DNA from: Rhizobiaceae bacterium
GTDB taxonomy: Bacteria; Pseudomonadota; Alphaproteobacteria; Rhizobiales; Rhizobiaceae
Assembly (NCBI GenBank): GCA_027483885.1
Contig: JAIXTO010000113.1
Coordinates: forward strand, 1 to 64,000
DNA: 64,000 nt
Direction: 5' to 3'
Shown: piece by piece, positions 35,154 through 45,000 of the stretch
Position numbering within the stretch: position 1 is the stretch's first letter
Layout: every line of letters begins with the position of its first letter
The notes under the pieces: generated by a model
The model's database searches: none
Seen by the model: only the letters and a program-made list of their open reading frames with translations
What the model was told of the DNA's origin: nothing
Position numbers and translations under genes: made by a program

Positions 35154-38100
35154 TCAGGCGGCGTAGACGATCAGCAGGTCCTTGGCGTCGATCTGGTCGC
35201 CGGCCTTCACCAGCACTTCGGTGATCGTGCCGTCCTTTTCCGCGTGCAGCGCCGTTTCCATCTTCATCGCCTCGATGGAAAGAAGCACGTCGCCGGCCTT
35301 CACCGTCTGGCCGGAGGAAACGAAGACGCGGGAAATGACGCCCGGCATCGGCGCGCCGAGCTGGGCCGCATTGCCGGCTTCCGCCTTGCGACGCACGAGG
35401 GCACCCGAGGCACCGAAGGCCCGGTCCGGCACCTTGATGCGGCGCGGCTGGCCGTTCAACTCGAAGAAGACGGTGACCAGCCCTTGCGCATCCGGCGCAC
35501 TGGCCGCTTGGTTGACGATAACAAGCGTCTTGCCCTTTTCGATATCGGCAAAAAGTTCGTCGCCATCGGCCATGCCGTAGAAATACGCGGGCGTCGGCAG
35601 AACCGAGACCGGGCCATAGGTATCCGAAGCCAGCGCGAAATCCGTAAACACCTTCGGATACATCAGGTAGGAAGCGAACTCGAAATCGCTGACCGGGCGT
35701 TCGAGCTTGTCCTCGATCACCTTGCGTTCTGCATCAAGATCAGCGTCGGCCAGCAGCGAGCCGGGGCGCACGGTATAGGGCGCATCGCCCTTCAGCGCCT
35801 TCTTCTGCAGCGCCTGCGGCCATCCGCCGGGGGGCTGGCCGAGATCACCCTTCAGCATGGAGACGACGGAATCCGGGAAGGCAATATCGCGCTCCGGGTT
35901 TTCCACGTCGGCGACGGTCAGGTCCTGGCTGACCATCATCAGCGCCATGTCGCCCACCACCTTGGAGGACGGCGTCACCTTGACGATATCGCCGAACATC
36001 TGGTTCACGTCGGCATAGGTCTGCGCCACACGATGCCAGCGGGTTTCGAGCCCCAGCGAACGGGCCTGTTCCTTGAGATTGGTGAACTGGCCACCCGGCA
36101 TTTCATGCAGGTAGACTTCCGATGCCGGACCCTTGAGATCGCTTTCGAAGGCCGCATACTGGTTGCGCACCGCCTCCCAATAGAACGAGATGCGGCGGAT
36201 CCAGGCCGGGTCGAGGCCGGATGAGCGCTCGGTGCCGGAGAGCGCCTCGACGATGGAGCCAAGGCAAGGCTGCGACGTGTTGCCGGAAAACGCATCCATT
36301 GCCGCATCCACCGCATCGACGCCGGCATCGATCGCGGCAAGAACAGTAGCGGCCGAAATGCCTGACGTATCATGCGTGTGGAAATGGATCGGCAGGCTGG
36401 TTGCTTCGCGCAGCGCCTTGAACAGCACGCGGGCTGCGGCAGGCTTTAAAAGCCCCGCCATATCCTTCAGCGCAATGATATGCGCGCCGGCCTTTTCCAG
36501 TTCGACGGCGAGATCCGTATAATATTTGAGGTCGTATTTCGGCCGGGCGCTATTTAACAGATCGCCCGTGTAGCAGATCGCTGCCTCGCAGAGCTTGTTC
36601 TCTTCCTGCACGGCATCCATGGAGACGCGCATGTTGTCGACCCAGTTCAGGCAGTCGAAGACGCGGAACAGATCGACACCGCCCTTTGCCGCCTGACGGA
36701 CGAAATATTTGACGACATTGTCGGGATAGTTCGTGTAGCCGACGCCGTTTGCACCCCGCAGCAGCATTTGCAGCAACAGGTTCGGCGCGCCTTCGCGCAC
36801 CAGCGCCAGCCGCTCCCACGGATCTTCGGTAAGGAACCGCATGGAGACGTCAAAGGTTGCGCCGCCCCAGCATTCGAGCGACAACAGGCCCGGCAGCGCG
36901 CGAGCGTAGACGCCGGCAATGCTGGCAATGTCATGGGTGCGCATGCGGGTGGCGAGCAGCGACTGGTGGCCGTCACGCATGGTGGTATCGGTCATCAGCA
37001 CGCGCTTTTCGGCGCGCATCCATTCGGCAAAACGCTTTGGCCCGAGGGCATCGAGTTTCTGCTTGGTGCCGTCAGGGATCGGCGCGTCGATATAGGGCAC
37101 CACGGGCTTGGGCGCCTTGTCCGCCGGCTTCGGGCGGCCCTTGGTTTCCGGATGGCCGTTCACCGTGATATCTGCGAGATAGGTCAGAAGTTTTGTCGCG
37201 CGGTCCTGGCGCTTCACCTGCTGGAAAAGCTCCGGCGTCGTATCGATAAAGCGGGTCGTATAGGTGTTATCGCGGAAACTCGGGTGGCCGATGATCGCTT
37301 CGAGGAAGGTCAGGTTGGTCGCGACACCGCGGATACGGAATTCGCGCAGCGCCCGGTCCATGCGGCTGATCGCCTCCTGCGGCGTGCCACCTGAAGCCGT
37401 GACCTTGACCAGCAGCGGATCGTAAAAGCGGGTAATGATGGCCCCGGTATAGGCGGTGCCGCCGTCAAGCCGGATACCGAAGCCGGCAGCCGAGCGGTAG
37501 GCAGTGATACGGCCGTAATCGGGGATGAAATTCTGTTCGGGATCTTCCGTCGTGATGCGGCACTGAAGCGCATGGCCGTTGAGGCGGATGTTCTCCTGGG
37601 CCGGCACCCCCGATTCCGGCGTGCCGATGGCAAAACCTTCAAGAGCATGGATCTGCGCCTTGACGATATCGATGCCGGTGACAACTTCGGTCACCGTATG
37701 CTCCACCTGGATGCGCGGATTGACTTCGATGAAGTAAAATTTGCCCGTGTCGGAATCCATCAGGTATTCGACCGTGCCGGCGCCGACATAACTGGTGGCG
37801 GCTGCGATCTTCAGCGAATAGCCGGCAAGCTCCTGACGCTGGGCTTCGCTCAAATACGGTGCCGGCGCGCGCTCGACAACCTTCTGGTTGCGCCGCTGGA
37901 TCGAGCAGTCGCGCTCGAAGAGGTGGACGACATTGCCATGGGTATCGCCAAGGATCTGGCTTTCCACGTGGCGGGCACGCTCCACGAGCTTTTCGAGGTA
38001 AACCTCGTCCTTGCCGAAGGCGGCCATCGCTTCGCGCTTGGCTTCCACGACTTCCTTGGCGAGGTCTTTCGGATCGCGGATGGCGCGCATGCCGCGTCCG

Positions 38101-38615
38101 CCGCCGCCCCAGGACGCTTTCAGCATCACCGGATAACCGATTTCTTCGGCCATGCGGGCAACTTCAGCCATGTCATCCGGAAGCGGTTCGGTGGCCGGCA
38201 CGACGGGAACGCCGACGGAAATCGCCAGATTGCGGGCGGCCACCTTGTTGCCCAGCTGGCGCATCGTGTCGGCGCGCGGACCGATGAAGATCAGGCCGGC
38301 GGCATCGCAGGCCTCGACGAATTCCGGGCTTTCCGACAAAAGGCCGTAACCGGGATGGATGGCATCGGCGCCCGACAGCTTTGCGACCCGAATGATTTCG
38401 GAGATCGACAGGTAGCTTTCGATCGGCCCCATGTCCTTGGCAAGATGCGGGCCACGGCCGACCTGATAACTTTCATCCGCCTTGAAGCGATGCAGCGAAA
38501 GTTTGTCCTCCTCCGCCCATATGGCGACGGTCTTGATCCCGAGTTCGTTGGCGGCGCGAAACACGCGGATGGCAATTTCGGACCGGTTCGCAACAAGAAT
38601 CTTCGAAATCTTCAA
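35154..38615 (-). CDS. pyc: Pyruvate carboxylase
   Basis: A biotin enzyme that forms oxaloacetate from pyruvate, bicarbonate and ATP, refilling the TCA cycle. Domains in order: biotin carboxylase with ATP-grasp (GGGGRGMRAI, EVNPRIQVEHT), carboxyltransferase (TDTTMRDGHQSLLATR, FRVFDCLNW, HTHDTSG), allosteric linker and C-terminal biotinyl domain with EAMKMET (Lys about 1116). I place the start at a TTG preceded by GGGGAG six bases away, giving MKISKILVANRSEIA and 1153 residues, close to the about 1154 of R. etli Pyc. The ATG ten codons upstream lies before this ribosome site and was rejected. Convergent with the amino acid ABC genes. Confidence 0.96.
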   Translation of the reverse strand: MKISKILVANRSEIAIRVFRAANELGIKTVAIWAEEDKLSLHRFKADESYQVGRGPHLAKDMGPIESYLSISEIIRVAKLSGADAIHPGYGLLSESPEFVEACDAAGLIFIGPRADTMRQLGNKVAARNLAISVGVPVVPATEPLPDDMAEVARMAEEIGYPVMLKASWGGGGRGMRAIRDPKDLAKEVVEAKREAMAAFGKDEVYLEKLVERARHVESQILGDTHGNVVHLFERDCSIQRRNQKVVERAPAPYLSEAQRQELAGYSLKIAAATSYVGAGTVEYLMDSDTGKFYFIEVNPRIQVEHTVTEVVTGIDIVKAQIHALEGFAIGTPESGVPAQENIRLNGHALQCRITTEDPEQNFIPDYGRITAYRSAAGFGIRLDGGTAYTGAIITRFYDPLLVKVTASGGTPQEAISRMDRALREFRIRGVATNLTFLEAIIGHPSFRDNTYTTRFIDTTPELFQQVKRQDRATKLLTYLADITVNGHPETKGRPKPADKAPKPVVPYIDAPIPDGTKQKLDALGPKRFAEWMRAEKRVLMTDTTMRDGHQSLLATRMRTHDIASIAGVYARALPGLLSLECWGGATFDVSMRFLTEDPWERLALVREGAPNLLLQMLLRGANGVGYTNYPDNVVKYFVRQAAKGGVDLFRVFDCLNWVDNMRVSMDAVQEENKLCEAAICYTGDLLNSARPKYDLKYYTDLAVELEKAGAHIIALKDMAGLLKPAAARVLFKALREATSLPIHFHTHDTSGISAATVLAAIDAGVDAVDAAMDAFSGNTSQPCLGSIVEALSGTERSSGLDPAWIRRISFYWEAVRNQYAAFESDLKGPASEVYLHEMPGGQFTNLKEQARSLGLETRWHRVAQTYADVNQMFGDIVKVTPSSKVVGDMALMMVSQDLTVADVENPERDIAFPDSVVSMLKGDLGQPPGGWPQALQKKALKGDAPYTVRPGSLLADADLDAERKVIEDKLERPVSDFEFASYLMYPKVFTDFALASDTYGPVSVLPTPAYFYGMADGDELFADIEKGKTLVIVNQAASAPDAQGLVTVFFELNGQPRRIKVPDRAFGASGALVRRKAEAGNAAQLGAPMPGVISRVFVSSGQTVKAGDVLLSIEAMKMETALHAEKDGTITEVLVKAGDQIDAKDLLIVYAA

Positions 38616-38723
38616 GACAGTCTCCCCAATGTCATTCGCGGGCATGCTGCACCCGCGAAGAGATCATTACCGCCTTTTCACGGAAGTTCAATTTCCCGTG
38701 GTCAAAATTCTGTCAGCTTCCCG

Positions 38724-39464
38724 TCAGCTTACCAGACCGAGACGAAAGGCGGTGGCAATGACATGCTGGCGGTTCTTGGCGCCAAATTTCTCCTGGATCA
38801 CATTGATATACCAGTCGACCGTATGGCTCGAAATCTGCAACTCCTTGGCAATCTCGTTGGAGGTCATGCCATCGGAGAGAAGCGACAGCACCTCCATCTG
38901 GCGTTTTGTTAATTCGGTGTCGAGAACCGCAAGCTTTTCAAGCTCGCTCGCCGTGCCACGCAGTTCGAGAAAACGCCAGAACAGCCGGCGCATGGCCGAT
39001 TCAAACAGCGAAACCTCCGCCGGAGACAGATCGACCGCCCCGCCACCCAGCGCGACGTGGCCGAGCAGACCGTTGCGGCCATGGACCGGGAAAGTATAGC
39101 CATCGATGAGACGGTATTTCGCGGCATCCTGCAACAGGCGCAGCATACGCTTGCGATAGGGATCGTTCTTGAAGCTGTTGATCGCATCCCGCCAGCGGTA
39201 AGGACGCTGTGCCACCATCAGCATGCGGCGAACAGGATCGACCAGTCCGTATTTCTTGGCGACATACGCCTTGCGCCAGCCTTCCGGCCAATGGCCCGCC
39301 AGCATGAAATCGGAAAGATCGGCATTCGGTTTGTGGTGCAACCATACACCATAAAAGTCAAAACCGTACGCGGAAAGGAGATTTTCAAGTTCCCGCGTAA
39401 GTTCTTCAGGCGATTTGATTTCGTTTATCAATATCAAAACTTGCAGAATTGAGTGAATCTTCAC
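38724..39464 (-). CDS. LuxR-family regulator with autoinducer-binding domain
   Basis: A 246-residue quorum-type regulator. The N-terminal domain keeps the acyl-homoserine-lactone pocket residues in order (Trp63, Tyr72, Asp76, Pro77, Trp91, by TraR-like spacing). The C-terminal helix-turn-helix reads LTKRQMEVLSLLSDGMTSNEIAKELQIS, then HTVDWYINVIQEKF. No luxI-type synthase is present in the window, so it may be a solo regulator or respond to a distant synthase. The start is GTG with a GGGGG run five bases upstream. An 18-bp perfect palindrome covers this start codon. Neighbours are pyc and, divergently, chvA. Confidence 0.87.
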   Translation of the reverse strand: MKIHSILQVLILINEIKSPEELTRELENLLSAYGFDFYGVWLHHKPNADLSDFMLAGHWPEGWRKAYVAKKYGLVDPVRRMLMVAQRPYRWRDAINSFKNDPYRKRMLRLLQDAAKYRLIDGYTFPVHGRNGLLGHVALGGGAVDLSPAEVSLFESAMRRLFWRFLELRGTASELEKLAVLDTELTKRQMEVLSLLSDGMTSNEIAKELQISSHTVDWYINVIQEKFGAKNRQHVIATAFRLGLVS

Positions 39465-39467
39465 TCA
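39450..39467. promoter_or_regulatory. 18-bp palindrome at the luxR start (possible lux-box)
   Basis: The sequence TGAGTGAA-TC-TTCACTCA is a perfect dyad of 8+2+8 bases. Size and symmetry equal those of lux/tra boxes bound by LuxR-type dimers. It covers the GTG start codon of the LuxR gene, so binding would block its expression. The role is inferred. Confidence 0.45.
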
Positions 39468-39737
39468 TACCCCCTGCCACGGATAGCCATGGTCAATTAT
39501 TGTTTGAACTACTTTACCCCCATTACCCGCACCAGCCCTGTTGCATTCCTGTTAGCATGAACTGAAGTAAGGCGACGATATTCCATAGTGGGCTCTATTC
39601 TCGCGGCGATTGCAAGGGGGATCTTGTGGCACGGCGGCGATAGCCATAATGCTCCACAAGGCAGGGTGGTATCGCCGTTCACCCTCCATACAGGTCCGAT
39701 GCGGTATGTCAGGATCGATGCAGTCAGTATCGGGGTA

Positions 39738-41513
39738 ATGTCTTTGAGCTTGTTTCAGGTTTATGCGAGAGCGTTGAAATACCTAGGATCCAGCAGGATC
39801 CGGGTGTCTCTCGTCGTTGTGGCGAATATCGTGCTGGCCGTCATCACGATTGCCGAACCGATCCTGTTCGGCCGCATTATCGATGCGATCTCCGGCGGTG
39901 GCGATGTCACGCCCATCCTCATCCTCTGGGGTGGCTTTGGCGTGTTCAATACCGTGGCCTATGTGCTTGTCGCCCGCGAAGCGGACCGGCTTGCGCATGG
40001 ACGACGCGCGACGCTTCTGACGGAAGCGTTCGGCCGCATCATTTCCATGCCGCTGTCCTGGCACCATCAGCGCGGCACGTCGAATGCGCTGCACACGCTG
40101 TTGCGCGCCAGCGAAACGCTGTTCGGCCTCTGGCTGGAATTCATGCGCACGCACCTGGCAACCGCCGTTGCTCTGGTGCTTCTGGTGCCCACCGCGCTGG
40201 CCATGGACTGGCGTCTCAGCTGCGTGCTGATCGTCCTTGGCATCCTCTACTGGATCATCGGCCGCACCGTGATGAACCGGACGAAGGAAGGCCAGGCCTC
40301 TGTCGAAGGCCATTATCACACGGTGTTTTCGCATGTGAGCGATTCCATCAGCAACGTCACCGTGTTGCACAGCTACAACCGCATCGAGGCGGAAACCCGC
40401 GCGCTGAAGAGCTACACCGAGAACCTCCTGTCGGTTCAGTATCCGGTGCTGGACTGGTGGGCGCTTGCCAGCGCGCTCAACCGCATGGCCTCCACCATCT
40501 CGATGCTGATCATCCTCATCATCGGCGTCATCCTGGTGCGCGATGGACAGATCCGGGTCGGCGACGTGATCGCCTTCATCGGCTTTGCCAATCTTCTGAT
40601 CGGCCGCCTCGACCAGATGCGCCAATTTGCCACGCAGATTTTCGAAGCCCGCTCGAAGCTTGAGGACTTTTTCCAGCTGGAGGATTCCGTCAAGGACCGG
40701 GAGGAACCGGCTGGCATCGGCGAACTTGTCGACGTGCGCGGCGAGGTGGAATTCCGCAACGTATCCTTCGATTTTGCGAGCACGACGCAAGGCGTTCGCG
40801 ACGTTTCCTTTACCGCGAAGGCTGGCCAGACCGTGGCAATCGTCGGCCCGACCGGTGCGGGCAAGACAACGCTCGTTAACCTGCTGCAGCGTGTCTACGA
40901 GCCGCAGAACGGTGCAATCCTCATCGACGGAACCGATGTCGCCAAGGTAACCCGCAAATCGCTGCGCCATTGCATCGCGACCGTCTTCCAGGATTCCGGC
41001 CTGTTGAACCGCTCGATCAGCGACAATATCCGGCTTGGGCGCGAGGGAGCATCGGATGCGGAAGTGACGGCTGCCGCCGAAGCCGCAGCAGCCACCGACT
41101 TCATCGAAAGCCGGCTTGCCGGCTACGAAACGCATGTCGGTGAGCGCGGCAACCGCCTTTCCGGCGGCGAGCGCCAGCGCATCGCCATTGCCCGCGCCAT
41201 CCTGAAGAACGCGCCCATCCTCGTGCTCGACGAGGCGACCAGCGCGCTCGACGTGGAGACCGAAGCGCGCGTCAAGGAAGCTATCGACCGGTTGCGCCAG
41301 AACCGCACGACCTTCATCATTGCCCACCGTCTTTCGACCGTGCGCGATGCCGATGTGGTGCTGTTCCTCGACCATGGCCGGATCATCGAGAAGGGCACCT
41401 TTGACGAGTTGAGCGCCATGGGCGGCCGTTTCGCCTCGCTTCTGAAGACCAGCGGCATTCTGGCCGATGACACGAAGACGGCGGAGGTCCTTGCGCTGCC
41501 GCAACCGGCCTGA
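39738..41513 (+). CDS. chvA: Cyclic beta-1,2-glucan export ABC transporter
   Basis: A 591-residue half-transporter (NdvA/ChvA) that moves cyclic beta-1,2-glucan made by ChvB from cytoplasm to periplasm. Mutants of the family lose plant attachment, virulence or nodulation and osmotic adaptation. The N-terminal half has about six membrane helices (ITIAEPILFGRIIDAIS and LSWHHQRGTSNALHTLLRAS are near-identical in form to known ChvA). The ATPase half has GPTGAGKTT, LSGGERQR and ILVLDEATSALD. The frame is open for 50 more codons upstream, but MSLSLFQVYARALKYL is the family start. chvB lies beyond a 544-base gap on the other strand. Confidence 0.96.
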   Translation: MSLSLFQVYARALKYLGSSRIRVSLVVVANIVLAVITIAEPILFGRIIDAISGGGDVTPILILWGGFGVFNTVAYVLVAREADRLAHGRRATLLTEAFGRIISMPLSWHHQRGTSNALHTLLRASETLFGLWLEFMRTHLATAVALVLLVPTALAMDWRLSCVLIVLGILYWIIGRTVMNRTKEGQASVEGHYHTVFSHVSDSISNVTVLHSYNRIEAETRALKSYTENLLSVQYPVLDWWALASALNRMASTISMLIILIIGVILVRDGQIRVGDVIAFIGFANLLIGRLDQMRQFATQIFEARSKLEDFFQLEDSVKDREEPAGIGELVDVRGEVEFRNVSFDFASTTQGVRDVSFTAKAGQTVAIVGPTGAGKTTLVNLLQRVYEPQNGAILIDGTDVAKVTRKSLRHCIATVFQDSGLLNRSISDNIRLGREGASDAEVTAAAEAAAATDFIESRLAGYETHVGERGNRLSGGERQRIAIARAILKNAPILVLDEATSALDVETEARVKEAIDRLRQNRTTFIIAHRLSTVRDADVVLFLDHGRIIEKGTFDELSAMGGRFASLLKTSGILADDTKTAEVLALPQPA

Positions 41514-41578
41514 CGGACTGGCCCGCGGACCGAAGCCTTTCCGCAAGCACCTGCAAGAGCATCGTTTATTCCACCAGC

Positions 41579-41613
41579 AGACCGGCTATACATGACGTGT
41601 AGCCGGTCTTTTT
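41579..41613 (+). terminator. Terminator of chvA
   Basis: A 10-bp stem (agaccggcta / tagccggtct) with an 11-base loop, followed by TTTTT, 65 bases after the chvA stop. Confidence 0.85.
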
Positions 41614-41999
41614 GCGTCCGGTGCTGACCTGTCCGGCACCGCGCTGGTCAACAGGCCATACGGCCGACGTGATGACGGACGTCCATCCTCATGACCATGT
41701 GAGAAGAGGCGGTCTTCAGGCCTTGGCTTCCAGCGGGATAGCAACGCGGCAGGCCCTTCGATCCCTGTTGCGGAGGAAGTCCATTCGTCTCAGCGGGCCT
41801 TGTGCCGATAAGACGATGCGCGCCTTCCATGCCATCCCCAATGCCGGCCATATTGCGCCATCGCCATCGCGCAAGGTGCGTCTCCAGAACCATCAGATGC
41901 CCGACACAATTTTGGATGCGGTCAAATGTGTCCGACGAAATGACGGTCCGTCTCCATGCAAATCCGCCGCCGCCGCGATCCACCGCAGGATCAAAGCAA
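41614..41999. other. chvA-chvB intergenic region, no supported gene
   Basis: About 385 bases between two terminators. Frames on both strands stay open (one of 122 codons leftward, one longer rightward running into antisense of chvB), but neither has a good ribosome site, recognisable motif or family resemblance. I see no RNA motif either. Confidence 0.5.
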
Positions 42000-42032
42000 G
42001 AAGGCCCGGCTTGCAAAGCGAGCCGGGCCTTC
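42000..42032. terminator. Terminator of chvB
   Basis: A 12-bp perfect stem (gaaggcccggct / agccgggccttc) with a nine-base loop, 26 bases beyond the chvB stop on the minus strand. U-runs are short on both sides. Confidence 0.7.
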
Positions 42033-42057
42033 TTTCATTCGTTGACGATCCCAAGGA

Positions 42058-45000
42058 TCAGGCGAGCAGGATGCCCTCGTCTGCGACAACATGCGTTCCA
42101 TCCACCGTGACCACGGCTTCCGTCTCGCCGGCTGCCTTTTCCACGACGATCCGGCGGCTCTTGCCGGCGAGCAGAAGATCGGCGGTAAAGCCGGTCCATT
42201 CGCTTGGCAGAACAGGGCGAACGAAGAGGCGGTTGCCTTCGCGGCGGATACCCAAAATGCCTTCGACGGCGGCACGGTAGAGCCAGCCGGCAGACCCCGT
42301 ATACCAGGTCCAGCCACCTCGCCCGGTGAGATCGCCGACGCCATAGACGTCTGCGGCCACCACATAGGGCTCGACGCGGTAGGTTTCGGCAGAAGCCTGA
42401 TCCAGCGCGTGGTTGACCGGGTTGAGCAGCTGGAAGGCTTTCCAGGCATCGTCGCCGCGCTTCAGGCCAGCGAGCGCCAGCACGACCCAGATGGCCGCGT
42501 GGGTGTACTGGCCGCCGTTTTCGCGTACGCCCGGCGGATAGGCCTTGATATAGCCCGGGTCCTTCGGCGTGTTGGCAAAGGCCGGCGTAAAGAGGCGGAT
42601 GATCCCATCCTTCTCGTCCACCAGCTTTTCCATCACGGCATTCATCGCCTGTTCCTGACGGGCGGGATCACCTTCGCCGGAGAGCACGCTCCACGACTGG
42701 CCGAGCGAATCGATGGCGCATTCGAGGTTGCCATTGGCACCGAGCGGACCGCCATCGTCAAAATACCCGCGACGATAATAGGTGCCATCCCAGCCGGCCG
42801 TTTCCAGCGCATGCTTCAGCGACCCGAGATGCGCCGTCCAGCGGCTGACGCGACCGTCATCGTTGCGCGCTTCCGCATAGGGCAGGAAGCGGCGCAATGC
42901 GGCGGCGAGGAACCAGCCGAGCCAGACGCTGGTGCCGCGTCCGCCCACACCGACGCGGTTCATGCCGTCGTTCCAGTCGCCGCCGAGGATGAGCGGCAGG
43001 CCGTTGGAGCCGGTACGGACAATCGCCAGATCCAGCGCACGTGCGGCGTGCTCATAAAGCGACGCCGTCTCGGAGGAGATCTCCGGCTTGTAGAAGGCAT
43101 CGTGCTGGCCGGGCGTCAGTGCCGTACCCTGCAGGAAGGGCAGTTGCTCCTCCAGCACGGCGGCATCACCGGTTGTGTGGATATATTCATGCGTTGCATA
43201 GGCAAGCCAGACCACATCATCGGAGATGGTGGTGCGCACGCCGGCACCGGTGCCCGGCAGCCACCAATGCTGCACGTCGCCTTCCTTGAACTGGCGGCTT
43301 GCGGCATTGACGATCTGGCGGCGGGCCAGATCCGGCTCGTGCAGGAGGAAGGCCAGCGTATCCTGCAGCTGGTCGCGGAAGCCGAAGGCACCCGACGACT
43401 GGTAGAAGGCCGTGCGCGACAGGATACGGCAGCCGAGCGCCTGATAGGGCAGCCAGGTGTTGACCATATTGTCCAGCGCCTTGTCCGGCGTCTGGATCTT
43501 CAGGCGGCCGGTAAAGTCCTGCCAGAAACCATTGGTGGTTTCGAGCACGGTTTCGAAGGACGAAGCCTTCACATCCGCGGCAAGGGCTGCTGCCTCTGCG
43601 CGTGTGCCGCAATCCCCCATGAAGAAGGTCACGACCTTCTCCTCGCCGGGCGCCAGCTCGATATCGCAGGCAACAGCGGCGCAAGGCGCGCCATCCGGCT
43701 CCAGCGCACCGTTCAGACCGGAAGCGGTGATAACCGCCGTCGGCGCTGCAATCGAGCCGAAGCGGCCGATGAATTCGCGCCGGCTGGTGGTGAACCCGGA
43801 CGCCGTGACATCCGTGCCGAAGAAGGCCGTGCGATGGTGATCGATGCTATAGGGGTTCGTCGCAAAGAGCGCCCCCGTTGCCTCGTCACGACCGCTCAAG
43901 ATGAAGGACTGCGTGCGCTGCGGATTGTTGCCGAGGATCCATTCGGCATACCCATAGACGCGCAGGCGGCGGGGCTCATCGCTGGTGTTGGCAATGGTGA
44001 TCTTCGAGAACTTCACCGGGCGCGTGCGATCAACCGTTTGCGTCAAGGTGAGGGAAAGGCCCTCTTCCTTGGCGGTGAAGGTCGAATAACCAAGGCCATG
44101 GCGGGTCTCAAAGGCGACCGATGGCCGGCGCGAGAGCGCGGCAAACGGCGTCGAAACCTGCAGGCTTTCCAGATCGGCGACATAGAAAGCTTCGCCCGGA
44201 CGGTTGATGACCGGATCGTTCGACCACGGCGTCAACTGGTAATCGCGCGAGTTCTGGCTCCAGGTGAAGCTGGCGCCTTCGGCCGAGATGTGGAAGCCGA
44301 AGTTCTCGTTGGAGATCACGTTGATCCACGGCTGCGGCGTGGCGCCACCGCCGGCAAGGCGCACGACATATTCCGTGCCATCGCCGGAAAAGCCGCCATA
44401 ACCGTTCCAGAAATCGAGATCGGTGGCAGGCGTTGCGACCGGCGCACCGAAATTGTCGGCAGACAGAAGCACGCGGCGATCCGTTTCCACCTCGACGCCG
44501 CGCGGCGACGAGAAGAGCGAGACGGCGCGGTTCACCTGATCCTCTATCTTGCCGTTGCGGGCGTGAAGAACGACCCGCGAGGCGGCAATCAGGGCGGCCC
44601 AGGTTGCCTCGTCCATCAGGTCGCGGCGAAGCGCAAACACCTGCTGGCGGCCATCGGACTGGCCAAGGCGACGCACGCTTTCGCTGATATGATCGATGGC
44701 GTGCTGCATATCCTGCGCGTAGGAGGCAGGCTTTTCATTGACGACGGCAAGATCGGCCATGACACCGCGCGAGCGCAGATATTCCTGCGCCGACAGCGCC
44801 TCCTTCACCACATCCATGTCGATTTCGTCATTGATGCGCAGTGTGAAGATCGGCAGGTCGCCGGAGATCGACAGGCCCCAGAGCTGGCGCTGCGAGGCAA
44901 GACCGGCTTCCACCGTTGCCGCATCGGCGCGCAGATACATGTCGGGATAGACAAGGTAACGGCCAAGATGCTGGAAGGCGGCCGCCTGCTGCGAGCTGAT

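Noticed and set aside
41612-42280. A 222-codon rightward frame and a 122-codon leftward frame between chvA and chvB.
   Set aside because: No ribosome site, no motif, and the rightward one runs through the terminator into antisense of chvB.
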